From Streptococcus pneumoniae (GTDB taxonomy: Bacteria; Bacillota; Bacilli; Lactobacillales; Streptococcaceae): DNA of 57,206 nucleotides. The notes under the pieces were generated by a model. It was not told the DNA's origin, did no database searches, and saw only the letters and a program-made list of their open reading frames with translations. Below are positions 32,783-42,431 of the stretch, in pieces (positions within the stretch are counted from its first letter, which is position 1; every line of letters begins with the position of its first letter). The translations under genes were made by a program, and so were the position numbers. The stretch is from positions 1 to 57,206 of the forward strand of contig NZ_CRPU01000006.1 of assembly GCF_001096185.1 (NCBI RefSeq), in the 5' to 3' direction.

Positions 32783-33545
32783 TCGTATTTTAGCACTTTC
32801 TGGAAATGATATTTTTAGTGGTGGTGGTTTGTCCGCGGATTTGGCTACCTATACCTTGAACGGCTTGCATGGCTTTGTAGCAGTGACTTGTTTGACAGCC
32901 TTGACAGAAAAAGGATTTGAAGTCTTTCCAACTGACGATACCATTTTTCAACATGAATTAGATAGCTTGCGTGATGTGGAGTTTGGGGGAATTAAGATTG
33001 GTCTTCTTCCTACTGTCAGTGTGGCTGAGAAGGCATTGGACTTTATCAAGCAACGCCCAGGAGTGCCTGTGGTATTGGATCCTGTCTTGGTTTGCAAGGA
33101 AACGCACGACGTAGCAGTTAGTGAACTCTGCCAAGAGTTGATTCGCTTTTTCCCTTATGTCAGTGTGATTACGCCTAATCTTCCTGAAGCAGAATTATTA
33201 GCTGGTCAGGAAATTAAAACCTTGGAAGACATGAAGGCTGCAGCACAGAAATTACATGACTTAGGAGCACCAGCAGTCATTATCAAGGGAGGCAATCGCC
33301 TTAGTCAGGACAAGGCTATGGATGTCTTTTATGACGGACAAACCTTTACAGTCCTAGAAAATCCCGTTATTCAAGGGCAAAATGCTGGCGCAGGTTGTAC
33401 CTTTGCCTCAAGCATTGCAAGTCACTTGGTTAAAGGTGATGAACTTTTGCCAGCAGTAGAAAGCTCTAAGGCTTTCGTTTACCGTGCCATTGCACAAGCA
33501 GATCAATATGGAGTAAGACAATATGAAGCAAACCAAAACAACTAA
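32772..33545 (+). CDS. pdxK: Pyridoxine/hydroxymethylpyrimidine kinase family
   Basis: It has 257 residues. Ribokinase fold: [23 protein letters not shown] at the start, [17 protein letters not shown] and [14 protein letters not shown] (anion hole, catalytic Cys/Asp region) near the end. The ThiD-like group with a GAGC loop includes pyridoxal/pyridoxine kinases. Co-location with an ECF S component argues for salvage of vitamin B6 over thiamine synthesis, since no other thi genes lie here. ThiD activity cannot be excluded. Confidence 0.85.
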   Translation: MKNNRILALSGNDIFSGGGLSADLATYTLNGLHGFVAVTCLTALTEKGFEVFPTDDTIFQHELDSLRDVEFGGIKIGLLPTVSVAEKALDFIKQRPGVPVVLDPVLVCKETHDVAVSELCQELIRFFPYVSVITPNLPEAELLAGQEIKTLEDMKAAAQKLHDLGAPAVIIKGGNRLSQDKAMDVFYDGQTFTVLENPVIQGQNAGAGCTFASSIASHLVKGDELLPAVESSKAFVYRAIAQADQYGVRQYEANQNN

Positions 33546-33984
33546 AATCGCCCTTGTATCCCTATTAACCGCCCTTTCTGTGGTTCTAGGTTATTTCTTA
33601 AAAATCCCAACACCTACAGGAATTCTAACTCTTTTAGATGCTGGTGTCTTCTTTACGGCCTTCTACTTTGGTAGTCGTGAAGGGGCTGTAGTCGGAGGAT
33701 TAGCAGGTTTCTTGATTGATCTCTTATCAGGCTACCCTCAGTGGATGTTCTTTAGCTTGGTCAACCATGGCTTGCAGGGATTTTTCGCAGGATTTAAAGG
33801 GAAAACTCAGTGGTTAGGTCTTATCTTAGCAACGATTGCCATGGTAGGGGGCTATGCCTTGGGTTCTACTTTGATGAATGGCTGGGCTGCAGCCCTACCA
33901 GAAATCCTACCAAATTTCATGCAAAATATGGTAGGGATGATTGTAGGATTTATCCTTAGTCAAAGTATCAAGAAGATTAAGTAA
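33523..33984 (+). CDS. pdxU: ECF-transporter S component, probably for pyridoxine
   Basis: It has 153 residues and about five spans. S components bind a vitamin and dock on shared EcfAAT energy modules encoded elsewhere. Visible: ALSVVLGYFLKIPTP, LDAGVFFTAFYFGSREGAVVGGLAGFL and LLSGYPQWMFFSLVNHGLQG. It overlaps the kinase by 23 bp, consistent with one kinase-transporter unit. The substrate is inferred from the neighbour, and hydroxymethylpyrimidine is the alternative. Confidence 0.8.
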   Translation: MKQTKTTKIALVSLLTALSVVLGYFLKIPTPTGILTLLDAGVFFTAFYFGSREGAVVGGLAGFLIDLLSGYPQWMFFSLVNHGLQGFFAGFKGKTQWLGLILATIAMVGGYALGSTLMNGWAAALPEILPNFMQNMVGMIVGFILSQSIKKIK

Positions 33985-34014
33985 AGAATCTGGATAAAAG
34001 TCTTAAAAATCAGA

Positions 34015-34063
34015 AAAACGCATAGTATCAGGTGTTTGAACCTTGATAGTATGCGTTTTATTG
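34015..34063. terminator. Bidirectional terminator between pdxU and pepQ
   Basis: AAAACGCATAGTATCA pairs with TGATAGTATGCGTTTT (34044-34059) with one internal mismatch. T and A runs flank it on both sides. The arms resemble the terminator at 274-316. Confidence 0.78.
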
Positions 34064-34084
34064 TGGGAAGATTTTTGAAGAATT

Positions 34085-35167
34085 TTAATCAAAATAAAGC
34101 AAGTCTTTGCTGGTGCTTGTAAAGAGGTCGAAGCCATCCTTGGTAACAACACCGCAGTCTTCGATACGGACACCGACTTTACCCGGGATATAGATACCTG
34201 GTTCAACAGAGAAGCACATGCCTTCTTCGATGACCATGTTGTTTCCTTCCATGATAGATGGGAATTCGTGGACATCCATACCGATACCGTGACCGAGACG
34301 GTGGTTGAAGTACTCGCCGTAACCAGCTTTTTCGATGACTTCACGGGCAGCGCGGTCCACTTCATGGGCAGTCACACCTGGTTTGATAAAGTTAAGAGCA
34401 GCTTGTTGGGCTTCAAGTGTCAAGTTGTAAATGTCTTTCTTGAATTGGTCAGGTTTACCAACAGCGACTGTACGAGTCATATCTGAAGCATAGCCGTTGA
34501 CGAGAACACCCAGGTCAAAGAGGAGAAGAGCATTATTTTCAACCTTGTTTGCTGCTGGGATACCGTGTGGATTTGCAGCATTATTACCAGTCAAGACCAT
34601 AGTATCAAAGCTCATTTCATAGCCTTCACGTTTCATGGCAAAGTCGATTTGGGCGATGATATCTGTCTCAGTTTTATCAAGAGAAATGTTGTCAAAACCA
34701 ACATGAACAGCCTTGTCCGCATAGAGACCTGCAACCATCATTTTTTGCACTTCATCAGCTGATTTGATGAGGCGCATGCGTTGGATACGAGGAGTGAGGT
34801 TTTCAAACTCAGCAGTTTCAAAGACTATTTTCAAGCCATGGTATTTGGTCAAGATGAGATTGTCAAACTCAACAGCGACACGTTTGAAATCAAGCTGTGG
34901 AAGAGCATGTTTCATTTTTTGCCATGGATTTTCAGAATCCACATAGCCCACAACTGGGAAGGAAACAGTGCTGCTTGCACGCTCAACCTCAAGGGCTGGG
35001 ACAAAGAGGAGAGGTTCCTGATCTGCTAGGACAAAAAGGAACATCTGGCGTTCATGGGGATCACTGTAAAAGCCAGTGAGGTAATTGATTGTGACGGGGT
35101 CAGATACGACAGCGACGTCTAGTTTTTCTGATTCAAGATATGTTACGATTTGTTGTAATTTAGACAT
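34085..35167 (-). CDS. pepQ: Xaa-Pro dipeptidase (M24 family)
   Basis: It has 360 residues. It releases C-terminal proline from dipeptides. The creatinase-like N-terminal domain (1-125) is followed by the pita-bread catalytic domain. The metal ligands are in LFDLGVLVNGYASDMTRTV (Asp, Asp), the His in HRLGHGIGMDVHE, and the Glu residues in EGMCFSVEPGIY and GVRIEDCGVV. All five ligands are intact. No signal peptide. It has no close operon partner and its upstream terminator separates it from gatD. Confidence 0.93.
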   Translation of the reverse strand: MSKLQQIVTYLESEKLDVAVVSDPVTINYLTGFYSDPHERQMFLFVLADQEPLLFVPALEVERASSTVSFPVVGYVDSENPWQKMKHALPQLDFKRVAVEFDNLILTKYHGLKIVFETAEFENLTPRIQRMRLIKSADEVQKMMVAGLYADKAVHVGFDNISLDKTETDIIAQIDFAMKREGYEMSFDTMVLTGNNAANPHGIPAANKVENNALLLFDLGVLVNGYASDMTRTVAVGKPDQFKKDIYNLTLEAQQAALNFIKPGVTAHEVDRAAREVIEKAGYGEYFNHRLGHGIGMDVHEFPSIMEGNNMVIEEGMCFSVEPGIYIPGKVGVRIEDCGVVTKDGFDLFTSTSKDLLYFD

Positions 35168-35247
35168 ATGCTACCTTCTTTCTACCCCTCTATTTTGGCA
35201 AAAAATGAGAGAAAATGCAAGGGAGAAGGGTAAAAGAACAGACAAAA

Positions 35248-35274
35248 AGAACTCCGACAAGATAACAGAGTTCT
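35248..35274 (-). terminator. gatD terminator
   Basis: On the minus strand AGAACTC pairs with GAGTTCT around a 13-nt loop, followed by TTTTTGTC. Confidence 0.65.
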
Positions 35275-35294
35275 TTGATATCATTTTCCTTTGT

Positions 35295-36077
35295 TTAAGA
35301 AAAGTCAGCCTTGCTTTTGACGTCATTGTACTCTTCAGCGATTTCTTGGCTGAGAATGTCCTCATAGGCAGGGAGTTGGATGTCCTGACCATATTTCTTC
35401 TTGAAGGCAGTGGTGACTAGGCGATAAGCCAGATTGGCATTGCGAGAGAGGATAGGTCCGTGGAAGTAGGAACCAAAGACATTCTTATAATGAACCCCTT
35501 CACCAACCTTTTCTTCATTGTTTCCATTTCCATAGACCACCTGTCCCAGTGGTTTTTGGTCATCCGAAAGGAAGGTACGACCCTGATGATTTTCAAAACC
35601 ATAGTAGGTTTCATCGAAATCTTCATTATGAATCTTGATGTCCCCGATAAAACGGTTATTGGTCTGGTTGAGGGTGTAGTGGCTCATGACCCCTAAACCT
35701 TCGATACGTCTCCCAGAAGCCTCAACATAATATTGGCCCAATAGTTGGAAACCACCGCAGATAGCCAGAACCACACCGTCGTTTTGGATGTAGTTGTCAA
35801 TGCTCTCTTTTTTAGCAGGTAGGTCGTCTGCAATGATACTTTGTTCAAAGTCTTGACCGCCACCGAAAAAGGCAATGTCGTAGTGATTTTCATCAAAGTC
35901 ATCATGGAGAGAAACGATGTCAACCGTCACATGTGCACCCAGTTTTTCAGCCACATACTTGAGCATGAGGATGTTTCCATTGTCCCCGTAGGTATTCATG
36001 AGGTTTCCATAGAGGTGGGCAATGTTGAGCTGATAGGGGTAATTGCCAGCTTTTGAGGAAAGTGAAGTATAAACCAT
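35295..36077 (-). CDS. gatD: Lipid II isoglutaminyl synthase, glutaminase subunit
   Basis: It has 260 residues. Class I glutamine amidotransferase: the nucleophile Cys is in [14 protein letters not shown] (about 94), and the late His is in SYFHGPILS. It supplies ammonia to MurT, which amidates the D-Glu of lipid II stem peptides, a modification required for efficient cross-linking in pneumococci. The gene starts inside the murT stop (1-bp overlap), the usual murT-gatD pair. Confidence 0.94.
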   Translation of the reverse strand: MVYTSLSSKAGNYPYQLNIAHLYGNLMNTYGDNGNILMLKYVAEKLGAHVTVDIVSLHDDFDENHYDIAFFGGGQDFEQSIIADDLPAKKESIDNYIQNDGVVLAICGGFQLLGQYYVEASGRRIEGLGVMSHYTLNQTNNRFIGDIKIHNEDFDETYYGFENHQGRTFLSDDQKPLGQVVYGNGNNEEKVGEGVHYKNVFGSYFHGPILSRNANLAYRLVTTAFKKKYGQDIQLPAYEDILSQEIAEEYNDVKSKADFS

Positions 36078-37420
36078 TAGTTCATCTCCTTTCTAACAAT
36101 CTGACGACTAGCCAGCAGTTCACGAAATTCCAGCATGGCAGTATAAGTTGCCAGAATATAGGCATGCTTGCAGTCTTGATTCTCAATGGTCTTGAGAACT
36201 TGCTCCAGATTGCTTGTTTCAGTGATTTTCTCAGCTGGATAGCCAGTCACTCGTAGACGGCGTGCGATTTCAGAATGACGAACACCGCCAGCGTTGATTT
36301 CAGGAATGTCCATGTCAGTGATTTGCTCAAAGTCTGCATCCCAGATCCAGCTAGTGTCAATTCCATCTGCATAGTTGGCATTAAGGAAGACAGATAGGCT
36401 AAATGGATAAGGTGCTAGTTTGATCATTTCGATAGCTTGGGTTGCACCGACTGGATTTTTAATCAAGACAAGGGTACATTCCTTGTCACCGATATGAAAG
36501 GTTTCTTGGCGTCCAAAGACAGCACGGCTCTTGTCAAATCCCTGTTTGATGAGTTGGGAATCGGTACCTAGGAAACGGGCGATGGCCACAGCAGCTAGGG
36601 CGTTATAGATATTATAGAGCCCGCCGATTTGGATACCGTACTCTTGTCCATCAATGACAAAGCGAGAGCGATTGTTGGTCAACTCAACCAATTCTGTCAA
36701 GAGATAGTTGAGATTAGGACGTTTACATCCACAGCCTTCACAGATATAGGCACCCAAGTTTGCATAGGTATTGTGCTCGTATTTGAGGATGCTTTGACAG
36801 TCAGGACAGAGGATTCCTTCTGTATTATAGTGAGCCAGTTGGGCGGGGCCTTTCTCCAAGTCAAAACCAAAATACTGTACAGGATTTGGAATAGCTGGCT
36901 TGTAGAAAAGTGGACTATCTCCATTAAGAAGAACAGTGGCAGTAGGCACCTTACGAATAGCATCCAAAATCATCTTGTAAGTTGTGTAAATCTCACCATA
37001 GCGATCCATCTGGTCACGGAAGATATTGGTGATAACAAAAAGGCTTGGCTGGATATAGTCACAGATACGAGATAGACTGGCCTCATCGATTTCTAGAACG
37101 GCAATATTTTTCCCAGTTTTAGACGATTTGGCTGTTAAGAAGGTTGTCGCAATTCCTGTAATCATGTTGGCACCGCTTGGGTTGGTCAGAACTTGACCAT
37201 AAACCTCTTTTAAAATGCCGACAGTGAGAGCAGTTGTCAAGGTTTTTCCATTGGTTCCAGTGACCACGACAATCTCGTAGTTCTTAGCTAGGTTTTGTAA
37301 AATATCTTTATCAAATTGAAGGGCGATTTTTCCTGGGAGCGTACTTCCTCGGCCAAGACGGCTTAAAATGAAGTGGGAAGAACGCCCAGCAAGAAGGCCC
37401 AAAATAGTTTTTAAGTTCAT
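36077..37420 (-). CDS. murT: Lipid II isoglutaminyl synthase, Mur ligase subunit
   Basis: It has 447 residues. Mur-ligase ATP site [12 protein letters not shown] (about 53-64). The inserted Cys4 zinc ribbon, CPDCQS...CEGCGC around residues 205-230, is diagnostic of MurT over other Mur ligases. The DUF1727 C-terminal domain follows, with [17 protein letters not shown]. It uses ATP and ammonia from GatD to convert D-isoglutamate to D-isoglutamine. Complete. Confidence 0.95.
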   Translation of the reverse strand: MNLKTILGLLAGRSSHFILSRLGRGSTLPGKIALQFDKDILQNLAKNYEIVVVTGTNGKTLTTALTVGILKEVYGQVLTNPSGANMITGIATTFLTAKSSKTGKNIAVLEIDEASLSRICDYIQPSLFVITNIFRDQMDRYGEIYTTYKMILDAIRKVPTATVLLNGDSPLFYKPAIPNPVQYFGFDLEKGPAQLAHYNTEGILCPDCQSILKYEHNTYANLGAYICEGCGCKRPNLNYLLTELVELTNNRSRFVIDGQEYGIQIGGLYNIYNALAAVAIARFLGTDSQLIKQGFDKSRAVFGRQETFHIGDKECTLVLIKNPVGATQAIEMIKLAPYPFSLSVFLNANYADGIDTSWIWDADFEQITDMDIPEINAGGVRHSEIARRLRVTGYPAEKITETSNLEQVLKTIENQDCKHAYILATYTAMLEFRELLASRQIVRKEMN

Positions 37421-37478
37421 GTTTCTATTATATCATAAAAGAGGGAAAAGACAGATTTGAGATTTCGCAGAAGTAAAA

Positions 37479-37500
37479 ACAGCCCACAGAGGGCTGTCAG
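37479..37500 (-). terminator. Terminator of the disulfide reductase gene
   Basis: The perfect 7-bp stem ACAGCCC/GGGCTGT with loop ACAGA is followed on the minus strand by TTTTTAC. Confidence 0.82.
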
Positions 37501-37518
37501 TTAAGATGAGATTTCAAC

Positions 37519-38835
37519 TTAAATCGCAAACAAGTCATTCAAATTCTCAGCCAAGGTTGGGTGAGTGAAGATTTGTTTTGTGAAGTAAGTGTAAGGAATC
37601 TTGTTGTCCATTGCAACAGTAATGATGTTGATGATTTCTTGAGAACCTTCTGAGAAGATGCTTGCTCCAAGAATTTCTTTTGTTTCAGTATTAACAACAG
37701 CTTTGAAAGCTCCTCGAAGGTCTCCATTTACGTGACCGCGAGGCATTGCTGCAACAGGGATTTCCTTAACAGCGTATGGAAGTTTCAAATCAGCCGCTTG
37801 GCTTTCAGTCAAACCAACTTGTGAAAGTGCAGGTGTGATGAACATGGTGTTTGGTACATTGAGACGGTCTTCAAGTGTGTAGCTGCCATCTCCAGCAAGG
37901 TAGCTGTAAACAACACGGAAGTCATCAAGTGAAATGTAAGTAAATTGAAGGCCACCGTTGACATCTCCAACTGCAAAGACACCAGGAACGTTTGTTTGAC
38001 AATGTTTGTCTACTTTAATAGCACCACGTTCAGTTAGTTCAATATCTGTATTTTCAAGTTGAAGTGGTTCTACATTTGGTTTGCGTCCAGTTGCGTAGAG
38101 AAGGGCATCGAAACGGTAAGTTTCATTTTCAGTTACGACAAGGACTTGGTCACCGTCATTTTTAATTTCAGTAGTACGGATATTTTGAAGCAATTCAATA
38201 CCGTCTTCTTCCATGTATTGTTTAGCAAGAGCTGCGATGGAAGGTTCTGCACGAGGAAGGAAAGTATCCAAGGCATCTAGAACTGTGACCTTGCTTCCAA
38301 GTTTGTTGTAAAGACCAGCAAATTCAAGACCGATATTTCCACCACCAAGGACTCCAAGTTTTTCAGGCAATTTGTCCAAGTTTTGGATACCTGTTGAGTC
38401 AAAGACATTTTTGCTTGTAGCAAGTCCAGGGATTGGCAAGACGTTTGAAACAGCACCAGTGTTGATGACGATTGTTTCAGCAGTCAGTTCTTTCTTTTCA
38501 TCACCAGCTTGGATTTCGATGACTTTATTTGAAAGGAAGTGAGCTTCCGCATCAAAGATATCGACGCCTGTACCAGCAACAGTCGCATAGTTTTTACCGT
38601 TGAGGCGACCAGTGATCGTGTTTTTGGTAGCAATCACTTCTTCAAAAGACAGGTCCTTCTCAGCAGCAACTAGCAAGGTCTTAGTTGGGATACAACCGAT
38701 GTTGATACAAGTTCCACCGTACATAGCTTTGCTACGTTCAACGAGGGCAACTTTTTTGCCAGCTGAAGCCAATTTACCAGCTAGTGTTTTACCAGCTTTA
38801 CCAAATCCGATAACGATTAAATCATAAGTTAACAT
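37519..38835 (-). CDS. har: RclA/Har-type FAD disulfide reductase (hypothiocyanous acid reductase)
   Basis: It has 438 residues. N-terminal FAD fold VIGFGKAGKTLAGKL, redox-active disulfide GGTCINIGCIPTKT (C-x4-C, about residues 43-48), NADPH fold GVLGGGNIGLEFA, FAD motif GVFAVGDVNGG, and C-terminal dimer domain IFTHPTLAENLNDLF with His-Pro. Proteins of this group reduce hypothiocyanous acid, the antimicrobial oxidant made by lactoperoxidase and myeloperoxidase, and help Streptococcus survive in airway fluid. Monocistronic. Confidence 0.88.
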   Translation of the reverse strand: MLTYDLIVIGFGKAGKTLAGKLASAGKKVALVERSKAMYGGTCINIGCIPTKTLLVAAEKDLSFEEVIATKNTITGRLNGKNYATVAGTGVDIFDAEAHFLSNKVIEIQAGDEKKELTAETIVINTGAVSNVLPIPGLATSKNVFDSTGIQNLDKLPEKLGVLGGGNIGLEFAGLYNKLGSKVTVLDALDTFLPRAEPSIAALAKQYMEEDGIELLQNIRTTEIKNDGDQVLVVTENETYRFDALLYATGRKPNVEPLQLENTDIELTERGAIKVDKHCQTNVPGVFAVGDVNGGLQFTYISLDDFRVVYSYLAGDGSYTLEDRLNVPNTMFITPALSQVGLTESQAADLKLPYAVKEIPVAAMPRGHVNGDLRGAFKAVVNTETKEILGASIFSEGSQEIINIITVAMDNKIPYTYFTKQIFTHPTLAENLNDLFAI

Positions 38836-39006
38836 TTAGAGTTCCTCCTATTCGCATTTCATTCTAGCACAAGAAAAAAACTTTTGCACAATTCTGCTAC
38901 GCTTTAAAAAATTTTATGAAATAGTTAAAATTTTAGTCTCATTTTCTTAGAAAAATCGTTTACATGACTTTATTTTCAGATAATGCTATCTTTTAAGCTT
39001 GTCTTG

Positions 39007-39160
39007 TGTTATACTAGATAGGTTGCAAAGAAAACAGTACTTTTCTTTCGTGGAAAAGAAGCAACACAGTATTTCATCTAAAATGAGAATACTTCATGAA
39101 AAGAAAAGTATAAAAAGCGCTATAGGGTGGCTTCGCACCATCTTTAGAAAGAAGAAAAAC
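39007..39160 (+). promoter_or_regulatory. Promoter and structured leader of cshA
   Basis: An extended -10 TGTTATACT ends at 39015 and is followed by about 140 nt of leader before the GTG start. The leader holds an inverted pair TACTTTTCTT and AAGAAAAGTA (39039-39048 and 39100-39109) enclosing a small hairpin. Long folded leaders are common on DEAD-box helicase genes and often confer cold or autogenous control. The frame is open through the leader, but it has no other signal. Confidence 0.45.
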
Positions 39161-40735
39161 GTGAAATTTAATGAATTAAACTTGTCTGCTGATTTGCTAG
39201 CAGAGATTGAAAAAGCTGGTTTTGTAGAAGCCAGTCCGATCCAAGAACAAACCATTCCCTTGGCCCTTGAAGGCAAGGATGTTATCGGTCAAGCTCAGAC
39301 TGGTACAGGAAAAACTGCAGCCTTTGGCTTGCCTACCCTTGAAAAAATCCGTACAGAAGAAGCGACTATCCAAGCCTTGGTCATCGCTCCAACTCGTGAA
39401 CTAGCTGTCCAAAGTCAAGAAGAACTCTTCCGCTTTGGTCGTAGTAAGGGAGTCAAAGTCCGTTCAGTATATGGCGGATCAAGCATTGAAAAACAAATTA
39501 AGGCTCTTAAATCTGGTGCCCATATCGTGGTGGGAACTCCAGGTCGCCTCTTGGACTTGATTAAACGCAAGGCCTTGAAATTACAAGACATTGAAACCCT
39601 TATCCTTGACGAAGCGGATGAAATGCTTAACATGGGCTTCCTTGAAGACATCGAAGCCATTATTTCCCGTGTACCTGAGAACCGTCAAACTTTGCTTTTC
39701 TCAGCAACTATGCCAGATGCCATCAAACGTATCGGTGTTCAGTTTATGAAAGCCCCTGAACATGTCAAGATTGCGGCTAAGGAATTGACAACAGAATTGG
39801 TTGACCAGTACTATATCCGTGTTAAGGAACAAGAAAAATTTGACACCATGACTCGTCTCATGGATGTGGCACAACCAGAACTCGCTATTGTATTTGGTCG
39901 TACCAAACGCCGTGTGGATGAATTGACTCGTGGTTTGAAAATTCGTGGCTTCCGTGCAGAAGGAATTCATGGCGACCTAGACCAAAACAAACGTCTTCGT
40001 GTCCTTCGTGACTTTAAAAATGGCAATCTTGATGTTTTGGTTGCGACAGACGTTGCAGCGCGTGGTTTGGATATTTCAGGTGTGACCCATGTCTACAACT
40101 ACGATATTCCACAAGATCCTGAGAGTTATGTTCACCGTATCGGTCGTACAGGTCGTGCTGGTAAGTCAGGTCAATCTATTACTTTTGTTGCTCCAAACGA
40201 AATGGGTTACCTTCAAATCATTGAAAACTTGACTAAGAAACGCATGAAAGGTCTCAAACCTGCAAGTGTAGAAGAATCCTTCCAATCAAAAAAACAGGTA
40301 GCTCTCAAGAAAATCGAACGTGATTTTGCAGATGAAACCATTCGTGCCAACTTTGAGAAATTTGGTAAGGATGCTCGCAAATTGGCTGCTGAGTTTACTC
40401 CAGAAGAATTGGCAATGTATATCTTGAGTCTGACAGTCCAAGACCCAGATAGCCTTCCAGAAGTGGAGATTGCACGTGAAAAACCACTACCGTTTAAACC
40501 ATCAGGTAATGGTTTCGGTGGTAAAGCTAAGGGAGGTCGTGGAGGCCGTCGTGGGGACGACCGTCGAGAGCGTGATCGCCGTGGCAATGGTCGCCGTGAT
40601 GAGTTCAAAAAAGGAAGTCGTGGCAACGATCGTTTTGATAAGGAAAAACGTTACCGTAAGGATAATAAAAAACCACGCAATACTTTAAGCGAAAAGCAAA
40701 CAGGCTTTGTTATTCGTAACAAAGGTGATAAATAA
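39161..40735 (+). CDS. cshA: DEAD-box ATP-dependent RNA helicase CshA
   Basis: It has 524 residues. Q-motif GFVEASPIQEQTIP, Walker A AQTGTGKT (about 46-53), motif Ia PTRELA, motif II DEAD, motif III SAT, and motif VI HRIGRTGRAG. The C-terminal tail (about 440-524) is rich in Arg and Gly (RRGDDRRERDRRGNGRR), as in CshA proteins of the RNA degradosome. I start at GTG 39161 (MKFNELNLSADLL), behind GAAAGAAG. An upstream in-frame ATG exists but would translate the leader. Confidence 0.92.
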   Translation: MKFNELNLSADLLAEIEKAGFVEASPIQEQTIPLALEGKDVIGQAQTGTGKTAAFGLPTLEKIRTEEATIQALVIAPTRELAVQSQEELFRFGRSKGVKVRSVYGGSSIEKQIKALKSGAHIVVGTPGRLLDLIKRKALKLQDIETLILDEADEMLNMGFLEDIEAIISRVPENRQTLLFSATMPDAIKRIGVQFMKAPEHVKIAAKELTTELVDQYYIRVKEQEKFDTMTRLMDVAQPELAIVFGRTKRRVDELTRGLKIRGFRAEGIHGDLDQNKRLRVLRDFKNGNLDVLVATDVAARGLDISGVTHVYNYDIPQDPESYVHRIGRTGRAGKSGQSITFVAPNEMGYLQIIENLTKKRMKGLKPASVEESFQSKKQVALKKIERDFADETIRANFEKFGKDARKLAAEFTPEELAMYILSLTVQDPDSLPEVEIAREKPLPFKPSGNGFGGKAKGGRGGRRGDDRRERDRRGNGRRDEFKKGSRGNDRFDKEKRYRKDNKKPRNTLSEKQTGFVIRNKGDK

Positions 40736-40740
40736 GAAAA

Positions 40741-40767
40741 AGCGGTTCAAAATGAATCGCTTTTTTA
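40741..40767 (+). terminator. cshA terminator
   Basis: AGCGGTTC with GAATCGCT (one G-T) around AAAAT, then TTTTTT. Confidence 0.8.
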
Positions 40768-40783
40768 TATAAGGAGACCGAAT

Positions 40784-40831
40784 GTGAAAAAGACAAATAA
40801 AATTATTATATTATCTTTTATAATATTATGA
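40784..40831 (+). pseudogene. 15-codon frame resembling a truncated signal peptide
   Basis: A GTG start lies 8 bases after AAGGAG, and the frame encodes MKKTNKIIILSFIIL then TGA. This is the exact shape of the first half of a lipoprotein or secreted-protein leader, cut short. No continuation is visible in any frame. It may be the leftover of a deleted exported protein, or a tiny hydrophobic peptide. Confidence 0.3.
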
Positions 40832-40916
40832 TACACAAAAATAGGCAACTTGTCAATAGAAAAGGAACAATTTAATTAAAAATATTCTTGTTTTTTCAAA
40901 TTGCAATTAAATAAGC

Positions 40917-40961
40917 AATTTTCAGATAATAATTGAAAATTCAAGCTGTTTATGTTATAAT
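40917..40961 (+). promoter_or_regulatory. codY promoter with CodY box
   Basis: The promoter is TTGAAA (40933-40938), 17 bp, TATAAT (40956-40961) with TGT before it. Overlapping the -35, AATTTTCAGATAATA (40917-40931) matches the CodY consensus AATTTTCWGAAAATT at 13 of 15 positions. AATTTTC and GAAAATT (40935-40941) form a further dyad across the -35. CodY should repress its own gene here. Confidence 0.78.
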
Positions 40962-40987
40962 GATAGCGATTAAATTCGAGGTGAAAA

Positions 40988-41776
40988 ATGGCACATTTAT
41001 TAGAAAAAACTAGAAAAATTACTTCTATCCTGAAGCGCTCAGAGGAGCAGTTGCAGGAAGAACTTCCATACAATGCGATTACCCGTCAATTGGCAGATAT
41101 TATTGACTGTAACGCCTGTATCGTCAATAGCAAGGGACGTCTCCTTGGTTATTTCATGCGTTACAAAACCAATACAGATCGTGTAGAGCAGTTCTTCCAG
41201 ACTAAGATTTTCCCAGATGACTACATTCAAGGTGCGAACATGATCTACGATACAGAAGCCAATCTGACAGTTGATCATGATTTAAGTATTTTCCCTGTGG
41301 AAAGTCGTGCCGACTTTCCAGATGGTTTGACGACTATTGCACCGATTCATGTATCAGGGATTCGCCTTGGTTCTTTGATTATTTGGCGAAATGATAAAAA
41401 ATTCGAAGACGAGGATTTGATTCTTGTTGAGATTGCCAGTACCGTTGTTGGGATTCAACTCCTTAATTTCCAACGTGAAGAAGATGAGAAAAATATCCGT
41501 CGCCGTACTGCTGTTACCATGGCAGTCAATACCCTTTCTTACTCCGAACTTCGTGCTGTTTCAGCCATTTTAGGGGAATTAAATGGAAATGAAGGGCAGT
41601 TGACTGCGTCAGTGATTGCAGACCGTATCGGTATTACCCGTTCTGTGATTGTCAATGCCCTTCGTAAACTTGAGTCTGCGGGAATTATTGAAAGTCGCTC
41701 ACTTGGAATGAAGGGAACCTACCTTAAGGTCTTGATTTCAGATATTTTTGAAGAAGTGAAGAAAAGAGATTACTAA
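40988..41776 (+). CDS. codY: Global nutritional regulator CodY
   Basis: It has 262 residues. The GAF domain (about 1-155) senses branched-chain amino acids (and GTP in some species). It has [12 protein letters not shown] and [20 protein letters not shown]. The winged helix-turn-helix lies near 203-226 ([27 protein letters not shown]), typical of CodY. The protein is complete. A 1-bp overlap (TAATG) joins it to the next gene. CodY controls amino-acid uptake, competence and iron-linked genes in pneumococci. Confidence 0.97.
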   Translation: MAHLLEKTRKITSILKRSEEQLQEELPYNAITRQLADIIDCNACIVNSKGRLLGYFMRYKTNTDRVEQFFQTKIFPDDYIQGANMIYDTEANLTVDHDLSIFPVESRADFPDGLTTIAPIHVSGIRLGSLIIWRNDKKFEDEDLILVEIASTVVGIQLLNFQREEDEKNIRRRTAVTMAVNTLSYSELRAVSAILGELNGNEGQLTASVIADRIGITRSVIVNALRKLESAGIIESRSLGMKGTYLKVLISDIFEEVKKRDY

Positions 41777-42351
41777 TGACTAAGGCTTTAATTTCGATTG
41801 ATTATACAGAAGATTTTGTTGCCGACAGTGGGAAACTGACAGCAGGTGCTCCAGCTCAAGCTATTTCGGAAGCCATCAGTAAGGTGACTCGGTTAACTTT
41901 TGAACGCGGAGATTACATCTTTTTTACCATCGATGCTCATGAAGAAAACGATTGTTTCCATCCAGAAAGCAAGCTATTTCCTCCTCATAATTTGATCGGG
42001 ACTAGTGGACGCAATTTATATGGAGATTTGGGGAACTTTTATCAAGAGCATGGTTCAGACAGTCGTGTCTTTTGGATGGATAAACGCCATTACTCAGCTT
42101 TTTCGGGTACTGACCTAGATATCCGTTTGAGAGAGCGGAGAGTGTCTACCGTTATCTTAACAGGTGTCTTGACGGATATCTGTGTCCTGCATACAGCTAT
42201 AGATGCCTATAATCTAGGATATGACATCGAGATTGTTAAACCAGCTGTTGCTTCCATCTGGCCTGAAAATCATCAATTTGCTCTAGGTCATTTCAAAAAC
42301 ACACTCGGAGCTAAGTTAGTAGATGAAAATCTAAATGAAATTTCAGAGTAA
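41776..42351 (+). CDS. Isochorismatase-family hydrolase (PncA-like nicotinamidase)
   Basis: It has 191 residues. The catalytic set is Asp in IDYTEDF (about 8-14), Lys in DKRHYSAF (about 97-104) and nucleophile Cys in GVLTDICVLHTA (about 135). The metal ligands D and H are in FFTIDAHEEND. This pattern best fits nicotinamidases, which turn nicotinamide into nicotinate for NAD salvage, and would match the window's pnuC. Other cysteine hydrolases of the family are possible. It is cotranscribed with codY. Confidence 0.82.
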   Translation: MTKALISIDYTEDFVADSGKLTAGAPAQAISEAISKVTRLTFERGDYIFFTIDAHEENDCFHPESKLFPPHNLIGTSGRNLYGDLGNFYQEHGSDSRVFWMDKRHYSAFSGTDLDIRLRERRVSTVILTGVLTDICVLHTAIDAYNLGYDIEIVKPAVASIWPENHQFALGHFKNTLGAKLVDENLNEISE

Positions 42352-42387
42352 TTTGGTTGATGAAATGAAAAAATTTTGAAAAAAGTG

Positions 42388-42416
42388 TTGACAAGCATCC
42401 CAAAAGTTGATATACT
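42388..42416 (+). promoter_or_regulatory. tRNA-Leu promoter
   Basis: TTGACA (42388-42393), 17 bp, TATACT (42411-42416) with TGA before it. The start would fall about 8 bases before the tRNA. Confidence 0.85.
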
Positions 42417-42431
42417 AGTAAAGTAATCGAC

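Noticed and set aside
38999-39160. cshA start at 38999 with a 54-residue extension
   Set aside because: The promoter -10 is at 39010-39015, so that start is upstream of transcription. The extension has no family similarity.
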